From: Lewinellaceae bacterium
GTDB lineage: Bacteria; Bacteroidota; Bacteroidia; Chitinophagales; Saprospiraceae
Direction of reading: 5' to 3'
NCBI GenBank assembly: GCA_016719605.1
Contig: JADJYW010000003.1
Location: 62,001-126,000, forward strand
Length of the DNA: 64,000 bases
Below the pieces are notes generated by a model. The model was given only the letters and a program-made list of their open reading frames with translations, was not told where the DNA came from and searched no databases. Position 1 is the stretch's first letter, and every line of letters starts with the position of its first letter. Positions 34,347 to 44,249 of this stretch are shown piece after piece. The position numbers were made by a program, and so were the translations under genes.

Positions 34347-35741
34347 ATGCAAGCCTTAGACGAGCAATACTACAACCGCCTGAACGAAATTGCTGCGGCC
34401 ATACAAGCATCACCTGCCCTCGCCCAATACCTCGAGGAAGAGGAGGATGAATTTTACAACGAACTGCGCCAGGAATTCGAGCCGATGCTGTCGCAGGTAC
34501 ACCACGAGGTAGCTGCCAATGCCCCGCTGCAATTGGTTATTTGCGAAAAAACCTTGCTTGATCCCGCATTTGAAGGCCTTTACCTGCCCCGGATTCTCGG
34601 CTATGCCGTCTTACGCGGCGAGATCAACGATCAATACCGCTATGTGCGCCCCAACGATCACTTCAAAGATATCCTGCTGGCTATTTGTAGCAGTGTGCAC
34701 TTCGAACAACTGAAAAAACGGATCGGCCAAAGCATCCAGGTCGGTTTTGCCCTGAGCAGCGACATCTGGATCACCAACCTGATGACCCTGATCGAAAACA
34801 AACGTATCCGCTATTTCCTGCAGCAACAAAAAAATGACCGGTTCCGCGATCTCAAAGACCGCCAGGAATTGTACACACGCTACTCCAACCAGTTCCGCAA
34901 CGAACTGTACTACTCCGCCGACTTCCCCAAATTGCGCGGCGAAATGAAAGCCAACTTCTCCGCCCTGCGCCAGTTTTTGCTCAAGCGCTTCGAGGTTGGG
35001 AGCGACAACGCCAGCCTGAAGGAACAGATACGAAACTTCCTTGCCAACAAGGATTTCCATAACACGGAAGAGTATGTGGAAATGCTGGCTATGTATGGCA
35101 ACTTTATGCCGCTCAACGCGGAAGAACAGCAGGAATTCAGCGCCCACTTCGCCCGCGAACGCAAGGCGTTCCCGAAGTTTGAGGCAAAATACCTGAACTT
35201 TCTGGCCGATCTGTACCAGTCCAATCCGAATATGAGCAGCGAGCAGGACGAACGCATGACCAATATGCTGGACCTCAAAGTAGCCGATAAAATATCCGAC
35301 GTGTACCGCATTGTAAATAAGGTGCACAGCCTCGGCTACGTCCATCCGGATGTTATTGATGCCGTCCAGGAATTTTACAACGCCCACGAAGGCCTTTCCA
35401 TTGAAAGCAAGTGCCTGCGGTTTGTGGTACTCAACTACTTCAGCCGCCTGATGAACGGACTCACCGAACGCGAATACGCCGATTACTTCGAGTTGAACAA
35501 GATTTTCAACGTGTACATGCACATTTTCGGCAACTCGGAGTTCAACCAGGCCGTCGAGAAAATTTCCATGCGCTATATCCAGAAACTACTCAAGGTTTAT
35601 ATTGACAAGCGCGGCAAGGATTACCAGGACATCAAGAAATTCGTATCCACCCAGTTCGTTGACATGGGTTTTCTTGATGACAAGGAGGTGGTTGAGATAT
35701 TCAAGACCCGCCGCAAAAAGCGGAAATCGGACGAGGCATAA
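34347..35741 (+). CDS. Conserved hypothetical all-helical protein
   Basis: 464 residues, no signal peptide and no membrane segment. The sequence is mostly alpha-helical and charged, rich in aromatic residues, without a motif I can name. Recognisable stretches for searching: EEEEDEFYNELRQEFEPMLS near 30, LGYAVLRGEINDQYRYVRPN near 84, and FVSTQFVDMGFLDDKEVVEI near the end, followed by a basic tail RRKKRKSDE. It is flanked by the rpsP terminator and by lepB, with 145 nt to the lepB start. Its length, intact frame and core-genome setting argue for a real, conserved cytoplasmic protein of this group. Confidence 0.7.
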   Translation: MQALDEQYYNRLNEIAAAIQASPALAQYLEEEEDEFYNELRQEFEPMLSQVHHEVAANAPLQLVICEKTLLDPAFEGLYLPRILGYAVLRGEINDQYRYVRPNDHFKDILLAICSSVHFEQLKKRIGQSIQVGFALSSDIWITNLMTLIENKRIRYFLQQQKNDRFRDLKDRQELYTRYSNQFRNELYYSADFPKLRGEMKANFSALRQFLLKRFEVGSDNASLKEQIRNFLANKDFHNTEEYVEMLAMYGNFMPLNAEEQQEFSAHFARERKAFPKFEAKYLNFLADLYQSNPNMSSEQDERMTNMLDLKVADKISDVYRIVNKVHSLGYVHPDVIDAVQEFYNAHEGLSIESKCLRFVVLNYFSRLMNGLTEREYADYFELNKIFNVYMHIFGNSEFNQAVEKISMRYIQKLLKVYIDKRGKDYQDIKKFVSTQFVDMGFLDDKEVVEIFKTRRKKRKSDEA

Positions 35742-35886
35742 GCCCGCAGACACAGAACTTGATCGGCCAAATGGGGCTGCCCGTCTAAGCACAACAGGCA
35801 ACCCCGTTTGGCCTGATACTTTCGCCGCCACAATAGCCCGCATAAACTGCGCAAACCATTCCCAACACGCTCAACAGCCTAACACC

Positions 35887-37506
35887 ATGTCGGTACTCCT
35901 TTTCCTGATTGTCCTCTACATTTTGCTCGGCCTGAGCATGATGAAGTTGTTTGAAAAAGCCGGCATTCCGGGCTGGAAAGCCCTCGTGCCTGGTTTGGCC
36001 GCAGTAGAATGGTGCAAAATGGTGGGCCGAAAACCCCTATATGCCGCCTGGCTGCTGTTTCCCGTGGTCAATATCTTCATTTATGCCGCCTTGTGTATTG
36101 ACATGGTTCGCTCCTTCGGAAAACATAGCTTCTGGCAGGCTGTGCTGTCGGTCATCTATGCGCCTGTCCCGTTTTTCCTTATCGGACGCAACCCGCAAGA
36201 CAAGTACAACGGCCCGATTCTGGAACAAGAGCGCGCTTTCCACCAGCAATACCACGAGGCGCAAGAGCAAAATGACAAGGCAACGTTGCGAAAATTGGAG
36301 AGCAGCAATCCCTTCAAAAAATCGCAGGTGCGCGAGTGGACCGAGGCGATCATTTTCGCCGTTTTTGCCGCCGCTTTCATTCGCATGTTCCTGATCGAAG
36401 CGTATGTCATTCCGACCTCATCCATGGAAGGCAGCCTGAAAGTGGGCGACTACCTGTTCGTGAGCAAAGCCCACTACGGTATCCGAACCCCCATGACGGT
36501 GCTGCAATTTCCCCTGATACACAACCGGTTCAGCAATGGCGACGGCATGCTCGCCCGCGAGTCGTACAGCACCAAGCCCGCCCTGCCCTATTACCGCCTG
36601 CCGGCCATCGAACAAGTGGATCACAACGAACCCGTTGTATTCAATTTCCCTGCCGGTGACAGCGTCATCATTACCCCGACCCGCACCTACGATGTATACC
36701 AGTGGCGCCGCGAAATAGACATGCTGCGCCGCCTGAACCGCCCCACTCCTCCCATGCCCGAGGTCGTCGCACGGCCTATTGACAAAAAAGACCACTACAT
36801 CAAACGTTGTATCGGGCTACCCGGCGACAGCCTGCAAATCCGCGATGGTCAGGTGTATCTGAATGGAAAACCGGCTCCCAACCCCACACACCTCCAGTTT
36901 GCCTACTACATCGGCAATGCTACCGGCAACCTCAATCTGCGAAAACTGGAAGAAATTGGTGTCAGCCTCAACGACGCCATCCCCATCGAAATGCCCAACG
37001 GTGAAATACGCCGCTACTATAACCTCGATGCTGCGCAAATAGGGCAAATTAAATCGTGGGGCGCCGATATCACACTTGAGCGCTTCGCTTCGGGCGCCCG
37101 CCCCGGCTACGTTTTCCCCAATGATGCCGAACGGTACGGCACCTGGTCCGTAGACAACTTCGGCCCGATATACATCCCCAAAAAAGGCACCTCGATCGAA
37201 CTCACGCCGGCCAGCCTGCCCTTTTACGACCGCATCATCCGCGTGTACGAAGGCAACGAACTGACCGTCCGGAACGGCAAATACTTCGTAAATGGCCAGG
37301 AAACCACAACCTATACTTTCCAGCAAGACTACTTCTGGATGATGGGCGACAACCGCCACAACTCCGAGGACTCCCGTATCTGGGGCTTTGTGCCGGAAGA
37401 CCATATCGTGGGCAAACCATTGTTCATCTGGTTTTCTACCAAAAACGGCAACATTCGCGAGGGCATCAACTGGAACCGGATTTTCCGCTCCGCGAGTAAA
37501 ATGTAA
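35887..37506 (+). CDS. lepB: Signal peptidase I (long Bacteroidota form)
   Basis: 539 residues from the ATG at 35887, almost twice the size of E. coli-type minimal enzymes. The N-terminus has several membrane helices (LLFLIVLYILLGLSMMKLFE, LYAAWLLFPVVNIFIYAALC) and a charged linker. The catalytic domain starts near 150: nucleophile Ser in IPTSSMEGSLKVGDYLFVSK (about 178), general base Lys in YIKRCIGLPGDSLQIRDGQV (about 305), and the GDNRHNSEDSR box (about 485). An insertion separates the Lys and GDN boxes. It removes signal peptides on the periplasmic face. Confidence 0.95.
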   Translation: MSVLLFLIVLYILLGLSMMKLFEKAGIPGWKALVPGLAAVEWCKMVGRKPLYAAWLLFPVVNIFIYAALCIDMVRSFGKHSFWQAVLSVIYAPVPFFLIGRNPQDKYNGPILEQERAFHQQYHEAQEQNDKATLRKLESSNPFKKSQVREWTEAIIFAVFAAAFIRMFLIEAYVIPTSSMEGSLKVGDYLFVSKAHYGIRTPMTVLQFPLIHNRFSNGDGMLARESYSTKPALPYYRLPAIEQVDHNEPVVFNFPAGDSVIITPTRTYDVYQWRREIDMLRRLNRPTPPMPEVVARPIDKKDHYIKRCIGLPGDSLQIRDGQVYLNGKPAPNPTHLQFAYYIGNATGNLNLRKLEEIGVSLNDAIPIEMPNGEIRRYYNLDAAQIGQIKSWGADITLERFASGARPGYVFPNDAERYGTWSVDNFGPIYIPKKGTSIELTPASLPFYDRIIRVYEGNELTVRNGKYFVNGQETTTYTFQQDYFWMMGDNRHNSEDSRIWGFVPEDHIVGKPLFIWFSTKNGNIREGINWNRIFRSASKM

Positions 37507-37517
37507 CCAGAGAAGAA

Positions 37518-38899
37518 TCAGTAGCCTACTTTCCGCACCTGTTTCTTCCCGCCATCCATGTACCCACGGATAATTCTTGCCGCATCCGGGTCCGCATACG
37601 TCGTGGCGACGGACTCCAGCAGGTCTTCGGCGCCAAAGGCGTCCTCCGTACCGATATAGCCGTAGCCGATGTATTGTCCATCCTGCACCGCCACCACGGC
37701 TTGCTCGCCCTCGGTTCGGCCGTTTTCCAGCAGGAAAAACTACCCGTCAGTCCACGAAACAACGCCGCTAAGGCCTGCGCTACCCGCTCGTTGTATTGCT
37801 CGGGCTGTTCCTCGCCGATACAGGCGCCGTAGCATTTTTTTATGGTGTAATGAAAACAGGCGTGCTCGCCGGCGTCCAGATTGCACAGCCGTCCGCAGAG
37901 TTCGAACTGCCGGGCGGTGCTGTCCAACCACGCCCGGGCGCTGGTCAACTTGGGCAATTCGGCCACCAGGTCCAACTGGCGCATGTTCCGTTTGGAGCGC
38001 TGGCCGGCAGCTAAGCATTTGTAGCCACGCTGGTCGGTGTAGGTGAAAATGCAGCCGGAAAACTGCCGGATGCGCAACGCGCGATTGATCGGCGGCTGCA
38101 AACGTTTGATTTCGGCGCTTTCCAGCAGCAGCGCCACCAATTCGCTACCGGTGATCTCAAAACTGAAATCGGCCACGCCTGCACGCATTTTTTCGCCCTT
38201 GGGCGTCTGGTCGGCGAAGTGCTCGAACAAGCGCTTGCGGATATTGATGCTCTTGCCCACATAGATCACCTCGCCGCGCGCGTCATGCAGGTAGTACACC
38301 CCGCAGGCTTCGGGGGCATCGTGCAGGCGTTCGAGCGTGATATTTTCGGGCAGTTTTGTCGCCCGAACGCCGTGGTTGACGAGGGCTTTTACACTGCCGG
38401 CCCCGTCCTGAGCGGCGAGGATATGCTCGAAAACTTGCACCGTAGCCAACGTGTCGTCCAGAGCGCGGTGGCTTTTTTCCGAAAAAATGCCAAAATGGTG
38501 TTTCAGGTTGCTCAGGCTGTAACTCGGCAACCCGGGGAAAACCTGCCGCGACAGCCGCACCGTGCAAAGTTGTTTTCGGGAAAACGGGTAACCGAGGCGG
38601 GCAAATTCTTCGCGTACAAAACTGTAGTCGAACGACACATTGTGTGCTACAAAAATGGCACCTTCCGTCATTTGCACGATCTGTTTGGCCACCTCAAAAA
38701 ACTTTGGCGCGCCGGCTACCATCTCGTCCGTGATGCCGGTCAGTTGGGTGATATTCCACGGAATGCTGCGCTCCGGGTTGAGTAGCGTCGTAAACGTATC
38801 CACCACCCGCTCGCCATCGTGCAACACAATGGCAATCTCGGTGATGCGCTCGTGACGGGCTGTGCCGCCGGTAGTTTCAACGTCTATAATGGCGTACAT
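37518..38899 (-). CDS. DEDDh exonuclease + GIY-YIG nuclease protein (one-base frameshift)
   Basis: From the ATG at 38899: a DnaQ-type 3'-5' exonuclease (YAIIDVETTGGTARHERITE, Exo I; AHNVSFDYSFVREEFARLGY, Exo II; SHRALDDTLATVQVFEHIL, Exo III with the active His and Asp), then a UvrC-like GIY-YIG domain (CGVYYLHDARGEVIYVGKSI, then NIRKRLFEHF). The frame breaks at the T-run on the minus strand (37739-37735). One added T gives TGSFFLLENGRTEGEQAVVA and a normal end at 37518. Corrected length about 460 residues. The architecture resembles Cho-like repair nucleases. The break is most likely a homopolymer error. Confidence 0.87.
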
Positions 38900-39092
38900 A
38901 ACGCGATTTTGACAGGATTGACACGGTTTACGAAACCGTCGCCCTATATCGGGTCCCGGCCCATGGAGGTGGTTGAGGCCCGGCAAAATAAAACATTTCG
39001 TTTTGTTTTAGTTTCGTTTTTTAGAGACAAAACCATGCAAGGACGCATGGCCAGTTGCTTTTTTGCATTTTTGCGTTTTTTACATTTCTGCG

Positions 39093-40280
39093 ATGCGTGA
39101 AGTTTTGCCGGCTTTTTTCTGGTTCATTTTTGTTTTTACAAACGGTATTGCTGCCCAAACGGACATACCGCCTGCTGTGCGTGTCGGTGCCGAACAACTG
39201 GAGCGCTACCTGCCGCTGCTGACCGACAAGCAAGTTGCCCTGTCGGTCAACCATTCGTCGCTGGTCGGCGCTACGCATCTGGTTGATACTCTGGCTGCTG
39301 CCGGTGTTTGTGTGTGGCGCATTTTTGCCCCGGAACACGGTTTTCGCGGCGATGCGCCCGACGGCGAGCATATCCAGGACGGTACCGACCACCGCACCGG
39401 AGCACCGGTCGTGTCGCTTTATGGAAGCAAACGCCGCGCCGACGAGGCCGACCTGCTGGGTGTGGATGTGGTAGTTTTCGATATTCAGGATGTCGGAGCG
39501 CGGTTCTACACCTACATTTCCACACTTTTTTACCTGCTGGAAGCCTGCGCCGAACTCGATATCCCGATCGTGGTGCTTGACCGGCCTAACCCCAACGGGC
39601 ACTATGTGGACGGACCCGTGCTCGACACCCGGCTACGCTCCTTCGTGGGGGTGGCGCCACTGCCGGTCGTGCACGGCTGCACCGTGGGCGAACTGGCGCT
39701 GCTCTTCACCGGCGAGTACTGGACAGGTCCCAGGCGGCCAAAACTGACCGTCATTCCCTGCGAAAACTACACGCACCAGACGCTGTACGCGCCACCGGTG
39801 CCACCCAGCCCCAACCTGCCCAACCTGCGCGCCATCTTGCTGTATCCGTCGCTTTGCTTTTTTGAGGGCACCGTCGTCAGTGTCGGACGCGGAACGGAAT
39901 GGCCGTTTCAGGTCGTTGGGCACCCGGAGTACCCGGGGCCGGCAGCCATCTCGTTCACCCCGAAACGCAACGCCGCGTCCAGGTACCCGCCCCTGGAAGG
40001 GCAACCGTGCAACGGCTACGACTACCGCCAACTTTCCGTGGATAGTCTCTTCCGGCAGGCCCGCCTGGACCTGAACCCGCTGCTCGATATGTACTGTGAG
40101 GCGCCGGAGAAGAGTCAGTTTTTTTTAAAAAACCGCTATTTTGAACGGTTGGCCGGCACCAGTTTGCTACGGAGACAAATCGAGGAAGGCAACTTTGAGT
40201 CGGATATCCGGGCCACCTGGCTGGAAGATCTCGAATTTTTCAAGGGTATCCGGCGGAAGTATTTGCTGTACCCGGAGTGA
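39093..40280 (+). CDS. DUF1343 exo-beta-N-acetylmuramidase (NamZ-like)
   Basis: 395 residues from the ATG at 39093, with a signal peptide (LPAFFWFIFVFTNGIAAQ). Family marks: VALSVNHSSLVGATHLVDTL, RIFAPEHGFRGDAPDGEHIQ, GVDVVVFDIQDVGARFYTYI and PIVVLDRPNPNGHYVDGPVL. NamZ-type GH171 enzymes release N-acetylmuramic acid from the non-reducing end of peptidoglycan fragments in the periplasm. It is transcribed alone. Just past its stop the sequence enters a suspicious homopolymer tract. Confidence 0.9.
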   Translation: MREVLPAFFWFIFVFTNGIAAQTDIPPAVRVGAEQLERYLPLLTDKQVALSVNHSSLVGATHLVDTLAAAGVCVWRIFAPEHGFRGDAPDGEHIQDGTDHRTGAPVVSLYGSKRRADEADLLGVDVVVFDIQDVGARFYTYISTLFYLLEACAELDIPIVVLDRPNPNGHYVDGPVLDTRLRSFVGVAPLPVVHGCTVGELALLFTGEYWTGPRRPKLTVIPCENYTHQTLYAPPVPPSPNLPNLRAILLYPSLCFFEGTVVSVGRGTEWPFQVVGHPEYPGPAAISFTPKRNAASRYPPLEGQPCNGYDYRQLSVDSLFRQARLDLNPLLDMYCEAPEKSQFFLKNRYFERLAGTSLLRRQIEEGNFESDIRATWLEDLEFFKGIRRKYLLYPE

Positions 40281-40426
<146 letters not shown>

Positions 40427-41146
40427 CCCAAAAAACAAATTTCCCACTGCCGGCGTGCGTGTACCAATGAACCCTTCGGCGAATTGCACCTGTGCCGGCC
40501 GACCGAATACCCGCGCTTTGGCTTCCATAAAATCCAAAAATTCTTTGCCGGAAATGGGTGTGCGCGGACCGTCATCGGGGTTGTTGGGATCATAAAATTG
40601 TGACCCGAAGGCGAGGATAGCCTGCATTTTTTTATCAAAATAGGGGGTGATGTCCACGATAAAATCGGGCGTCAGTTGCTTATCTTGAATATAATGAAAC
40701 ACAGATTTTGGCCGCCAGGGCGCTTGCACTTTACCCTCGGTATCCCGGGTTTCTATCTTGATCAGGCCGGAATAGAAACACGCATCAACTACCAGTTTGG
40801 CTGCTCGCCCATGGTCGGGATGCCTGTCGTCAGGGGCATTGCAGAGGACGATGTGCGGCTGGTACTGCCGGATCACCCGGACGATTTTCAGCATATTTTC
40901 GGGAGAATGGGCGAAAAAGCCGTCGGGCAAATCTAATTGTTCCCGAAAAGCGGCGCCGAGAATATCGGCGGCAGCCTGCGCTTCCAGCGTGCGCAATTCT
41001 GCCGAACCCCGGGAACCGAGTTCTCCGAGACTGAGGTCCAGCAGCCCGAAGGAATAGCCCAGGTTTGCCTGCCGAAGCAGCGTACCGGAGGCACTGAGTT
41101 CCACATCGTCGGGGTGAATACCGACTGCCAGAATGTCTATTTTCAT
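40427..41146 (-). CDS. bshB1: Bacillithiol biosynthesis deacetylase BshB1 (3' end uncertain)
   Basis: About 240 residues from the ATG at 41146. The LmbE-type zinc site is clear: MKIDILAVGIHPDDVELSAS with H-P-D-D, and PDDRHPDHGRAAKLVVDACF with the third ligand; DLSLGELGSRGSAELRTLEA is typical of BshB1. It removes the acetyl group from GlcNAc-malate, the second step of bacillithiol synthesis. The homologous part ends at TRTPAVGNLFF near 40435. The reading frame then continues into a poly-Gly run caused by the low-complexity tract, so the true stop is probably within a few codons of 40430 and has been lost. Confidence 0.88.
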
Positions 41147-41149
41147 CGC

Positions 41150-41157
41150 TACTTTTG
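41150..41157 (+). promoter_or_regulatory. -7 element upstream of the coiled-coil gene
   Basis: TACTTTTG, 27 nt before the start at 41184 and 4 nt from the divergent bshB1 start. Confidence 0.4.
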
Positions 41158-41183
41158 CCTGAACAACTGATTGATTAAGCACT

Positions 41184-41693
41184 ATGGAAACAAATCCGAC
41201 TAACGAAGAACGGATTGCCGGTTTGGAAAAAAGCCTGCAAACAGCACAGGAAGCCGCGCAAAAGTACAAGCAAGACCTGGAAAAACTCCGGCAACAATAC
41301 GCCGACGACCTTTTTACCGAACGGCAACAAGGCAAACAACTCCGGGATGAACGCTTTCAGATGCAACACGACTACGAGCAACTGCGCGTACAAAAAGGTG
41401 GCTTCGGCATGAAAATGCTGACCCTGTCGGGATTCCTCGGCTTCTTGAGCGGGCTACTGCTGTGTGTGGTGTATCTCGTGTTTTTGCGGCCAAAACCCGA
41501 CCACACAGCGGCCTTCGAGCATTTCCGCAACGCGCATTTATTCAATTACGAGCGGGCCATCAGCGCAGGAAAATTTGACGAAGTCGAACAAAACTTGCAG
41601 CAAAACATAGAAATCCCCGAAAACAAAATCATCCGGCCGGAACTCGAATTCGCCAAAAAAATCGTGGGTGCAGCAAAACGGCGTTGCGAATAA
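41184..41693 (+). CDS. Coiled-coil protein with single membrane helix
   Basis: 169 residues. The first 70 residues are a charged coiled coil (ERIAGLEKSLQTAQEAAQKY, QQYADDLFTERQQGKQLRDE). One membrane helix follows (MLTLSGFLGFLSGLLLCVVY, about 77-96), then a short helical domain (AAFEHFRNAHLFNYERAISA, FDEVEQNLQQNIEIPENKII) that looks TPR-like. With no signal peptide, the coil is probably cytoplasmic and the tail periplasmic. I do not recognise a family. It is divergent from bshB1 and convergent on nth, with 1 nt between the stops. Confidence 0.7.
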   Translation: METNPTNEERIAGLEKSLQTAQEAAQKYKQDLEKLRQQYADDLFTERQQGKQLRDERFQMQHDYEQLRVQKGGFGMKMLTLSGFLGFLSGLLLCVVYLVFLRPKPDHTAAFEHFRNAHLFNYERAISAGKFDEVEQNLQQNIEIPENKIIRPELEFAKKIVGAAKRRCE

Positions 41694-41694
41694 A

Positions 41695-42318
41695 TCATAC
41701 CCCAAACCTGGAGCAAATCGGACAGTTTTCCACCTGGTGCCCCCGCGCCGGACAGTATTGCCGCCCAAAAAAGATGATCTGCAAGTGCAACTTGTTCCAG
41801 GTACTTTCCGGAAAAACCGCTTTCAAATCGCGTTCCGTTTTTTCCACGTTTTTCCCGTCGCTCAGCCCCCAGCGCGCTGCCAGCCGGTGAATATGCGTAT
41901 CCACCGGAAAAGCCGGCACCCCGAATGCCTGCGACATCACCACCGAAGCCGTTTTGTGCCCTACGCCCGGCAAGGCCTCCAGTTCCTCGAAAGATTGCGG
42001 CACCTGACCACCGTGTTTTTCCACAATTATCCGCGACAGCTCCCAAATCGCCTTCGACTTGGAGGGCGACAAGCCACACGGTTTGATGATCTCGCGGATT
42101 TCGTCCACCGAAAGTTTTACCATATCGTACGGGTTGTCGGCGCGCGCAAAAAGTGTCGGCGTAATCTGGTTCACCCGCTCGTCTGTGCACTGTGCCGACA
42201 ACACTACCGCCACCAGCAACGTGTACGGATCATCGTGCCGCAGCGGAATAGGCGTCTCCGGGTACAACGATTCCAAAATTTCGGCTATCGCAGCCGCCTT
42301 TTTTTTCAATGGGCGCAT
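41695..42318 (-). CDS. nth: Endonuclease III
   Basis: 207 residues. The helix-hairpin-helix LPGVGHKTASVVMSQAFGVP carries the catalytic Lys, and PVDTHIHRLAARWGLSDGKN carries the catalytic Asp. Upstream VVLSAQCTDERVNQITPTLF is characteristic. The C-terminal Fe-S loop is atypical: it reads YCPARGHQVENCPICSRFGV and ends, so only three cysteines (C-x9-C-x2-C) are present instead of C-x6-C-x2-C-x5-C. The enzyme removes oxidised pyrimidines and cuts the abasic site. The cluster may use another ligand or be absent. Confidence 0.93.
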   Translation of the reverse strand: MRPLKKKAAAIAEILESLYPETPIPLRHDDPYTLLVAVVLSAQCTDERVNQITPTLFARADNPYDMVKLSVDEIREIIKPCGLSPSKSKAIWELSRIIVEKHGGQVPQSFEELEALPGVGHKTASVVMSQAFGVPAFPVDTHIHRLAARWGLSDGKNVEKTERDLKAVFPESTWNKLHLQIIFFGRQYCPARGHQVENCPICSRFGV

Positions 42319-42445
42319 AAAAAAGGGAGTGGGTAGGTATTGATCATGGTGTGCTTTCCGGGAAATTCCACAATCTTCGTTTTCGGGGTACTTGCCCGGT
42401 GTGCGGCGGGTGAGTATCCCGAAAACGAAGACCTGCCAAGCAACA

Positions 42446-43996
42446 TCAATGCCTGAAATGCCGAACCCCCGTTGTCACCATAGCCATTCCGCGTTCGTCG
42501 CAGGCGCTGATACTGTCCTGATCTTTCACCGAACCGCCGGGCTGAATCACTGCGGTGATGCCCGCCTCGGAGGCGATTTCTACACAGTCGGGGAACGGAA
42601 AAAACGCATCGGAAGCCATGACGGCACCGTTCAGGTCGAAACCAAATGCCTGTGCTTTTGCGATGGCCTGGCGCAGGGCGTCTACCCGCGAAGGCTGGCC
42701 GCAACCCATGCCGATCAACTGGTTGTCTTTCACGAGGGCAATGCCGTTTGATTTCAAATGTTTCACACATTTCACGGCGAACAGCAGCGCATCCACCTCC
42801 CCGGGGGTGGGTTGGCGTTTGGTCACCGGCTTCAAGTCGGCCTCGGTTTCCGTTTTCAGGTCGGCATCTTGCTCCACCACGCCGTTCAGCAGGCTGCGAA
42901 AACTGCGGGGCTGCACGGCGTAAGATTTCACTTTCAACAAAATGCGCTGCTCTTTTTTGCGCAGCAAGTCCAGCGCGTCCTGATCAAAATCGGGCGCGAT
43001 GAGCACCTCGTAAAAAAGTTTGTTGATCTCCTGCGCCGTTTCCAAATCTACCCGGGTATTGGTGACGAAAATACCACCGAATGCCGACGTGGAATCGCAC
43101 GCCAAAGCCGCCTTCCAGGCATCTACGAGCACATCGCGCCGGGCTACGCCGCAGGCATTGGTGTGCTTGAGGATAGCGAAAGCGGGTTTGCCCACTTGAA
43201 ACTCGCGCATCAGTTGCACGGCGGCGTCTATGTCCACGAGGTTGTTGTAGGAAATGGCTTTGCCGCTCAGTTTGTCAAATATTTTTTCAAAATCGCCAAA
43301 AAACACGCCTGCCTGGTGCGGGTTTTCGCCGTAGCGCAGGATGTCGGATCGGTGAATGGAATGTTTGAAAGCAATGTCCGTGGTACCCTCGTTGAACCAG
43401 TTGAAAATAGCGATATCGTAGTTGGAGGTCACTTTGAATGCCCGGCGCGCCAGTTCGCGACGGTCGTCGGGGGTGGTGTCGCCGTCCTGCGTTTCGAGCA
43501 GGTCGAAGAACAGCGGGTACTCCTCTTTGGAAGCCACCACGACTACGTCCGTCCAGTTTTTGGCCGCCGCCCGGATCAGCGACACGCCGCCGATGTCTAT
43601 TTTTTCGATAATCTCGGCAGGGTCGTTGGACACGGCTACCGTGTCCTCAAAAGGGTACAGGTCCACGATCACACAGTCCATTTCGGGGATATTGTACTCG
43701 GCTAATTGGTCCAGATGCGCTTTTTCGCGCCGCGCCAACAGGCCGCCGAACACGGCCGGGTGCAGGGTTTTTACCCGCCCGTCGAGGATACTGGGGTAGC
43801 CGGTGAGGCTTTCGACGGCCGTGACGGGTATGCCGAGTTTTTCGATATAGGATTGCGTGCCGCCCGTGCTGTACAGCGCTACACCCAGGGTGTGCAAGCG
43901 GCGAATGATGGGTTCGAGGCCGTCTTTGGAATATACGGAGACGAGCGCGGAGCGGATTTTGCGGCTTCCGGGAGCCATGGGTTGTGTCTGTGCCAT
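42446..43996 (-). CDS. purH: Bifunctional AICAR formyltransferase / IMP cyclohydrolase
   Basis: 516 residues from the ATG at 43996; a second ATG at 43978 is also possible. The cyclohydrolase (MGS-like) domain has SALVSVYSKDGLEPIIRRLH, LYSTGGTQSYIEKLGIPVTA and LDGRVKTLHPAVFGGLLARR. The transformylase domain has LRYGENPHQAGVFFGDFEKI, ILKHTNACGVARRDVLVDAW and SDAFFPFPDCVEIASEAGIT, with the essential K-H-x-x-x-C-G motif (KHTNACG). It carries out the last two steps of de novo IMP synthesis. It stands alone; the next gene upstream is divergent. Confidence 0.96.
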   Translation of the reverse strand: MAQTQPMAPGSRKIRSALVSVYSKDGLEPIIRRLHTLGVALYSTGGTQSYIEKLGIPVTAVESLTGYPSILDGRVKTLHPAVFGGLLARREKAHLDQLAEYNIPEMDCVIVDLYPFEDTVAVSNDPAEIIEKIDIGGVSLIRAAAKNWTDVVVVASKEEYPLFFDLLETQDGDTTPDDRRELARRAFKVTSNYDIAIFNWFNEGTTDIAFKHSIHRSDILRYGENPHQAGVFFGDFEKIFDKLSGKAISYNNLVDIDAAVQLMREFQVGKPAFAILKHTNACGVARRDVLVDAWKAALACDSTSAFGGIFVTNTRVDLETAQEINKLFYEVLIAPDFDQDALDLLRKKEQRILLKVKSYAVQPRSFRSLLNGVVEQDADLKTETEADLKPVTKRQPTPGEVDALLFAVKCVKHLKSNGIALVKDNQLIGMGCGQPSRVDALRQAIAKAQAFGFDLNGAVMASDAFFPFPDCVEIASEAGITAVIQPGGSVKDQDSISACDERGMAMVTTGVRHFRH

Positions 43997-44249
43997 GATG
44001 TGCGAAAAATTGAGGCCGCGAAGGTACGGATAGCCGCCGGCAAAGCCGATGATGCGCCAAAAGCATTGGCGTGTTCTTTTTAAAATCCTGTTCATTCCGC
44101 CCCAAAATACCCAACGCACCGCCAGAGCACCATCATCCCCGCGCCCTTCCGAAAGGCCCGCCTACGCGTGGGCAATACTTGGCAAGCCGGAAACACCGGG
44201 AGTTATGAAACTATTCCATCCGGTAAATGTTCGCAAACGGAAAACGAGC

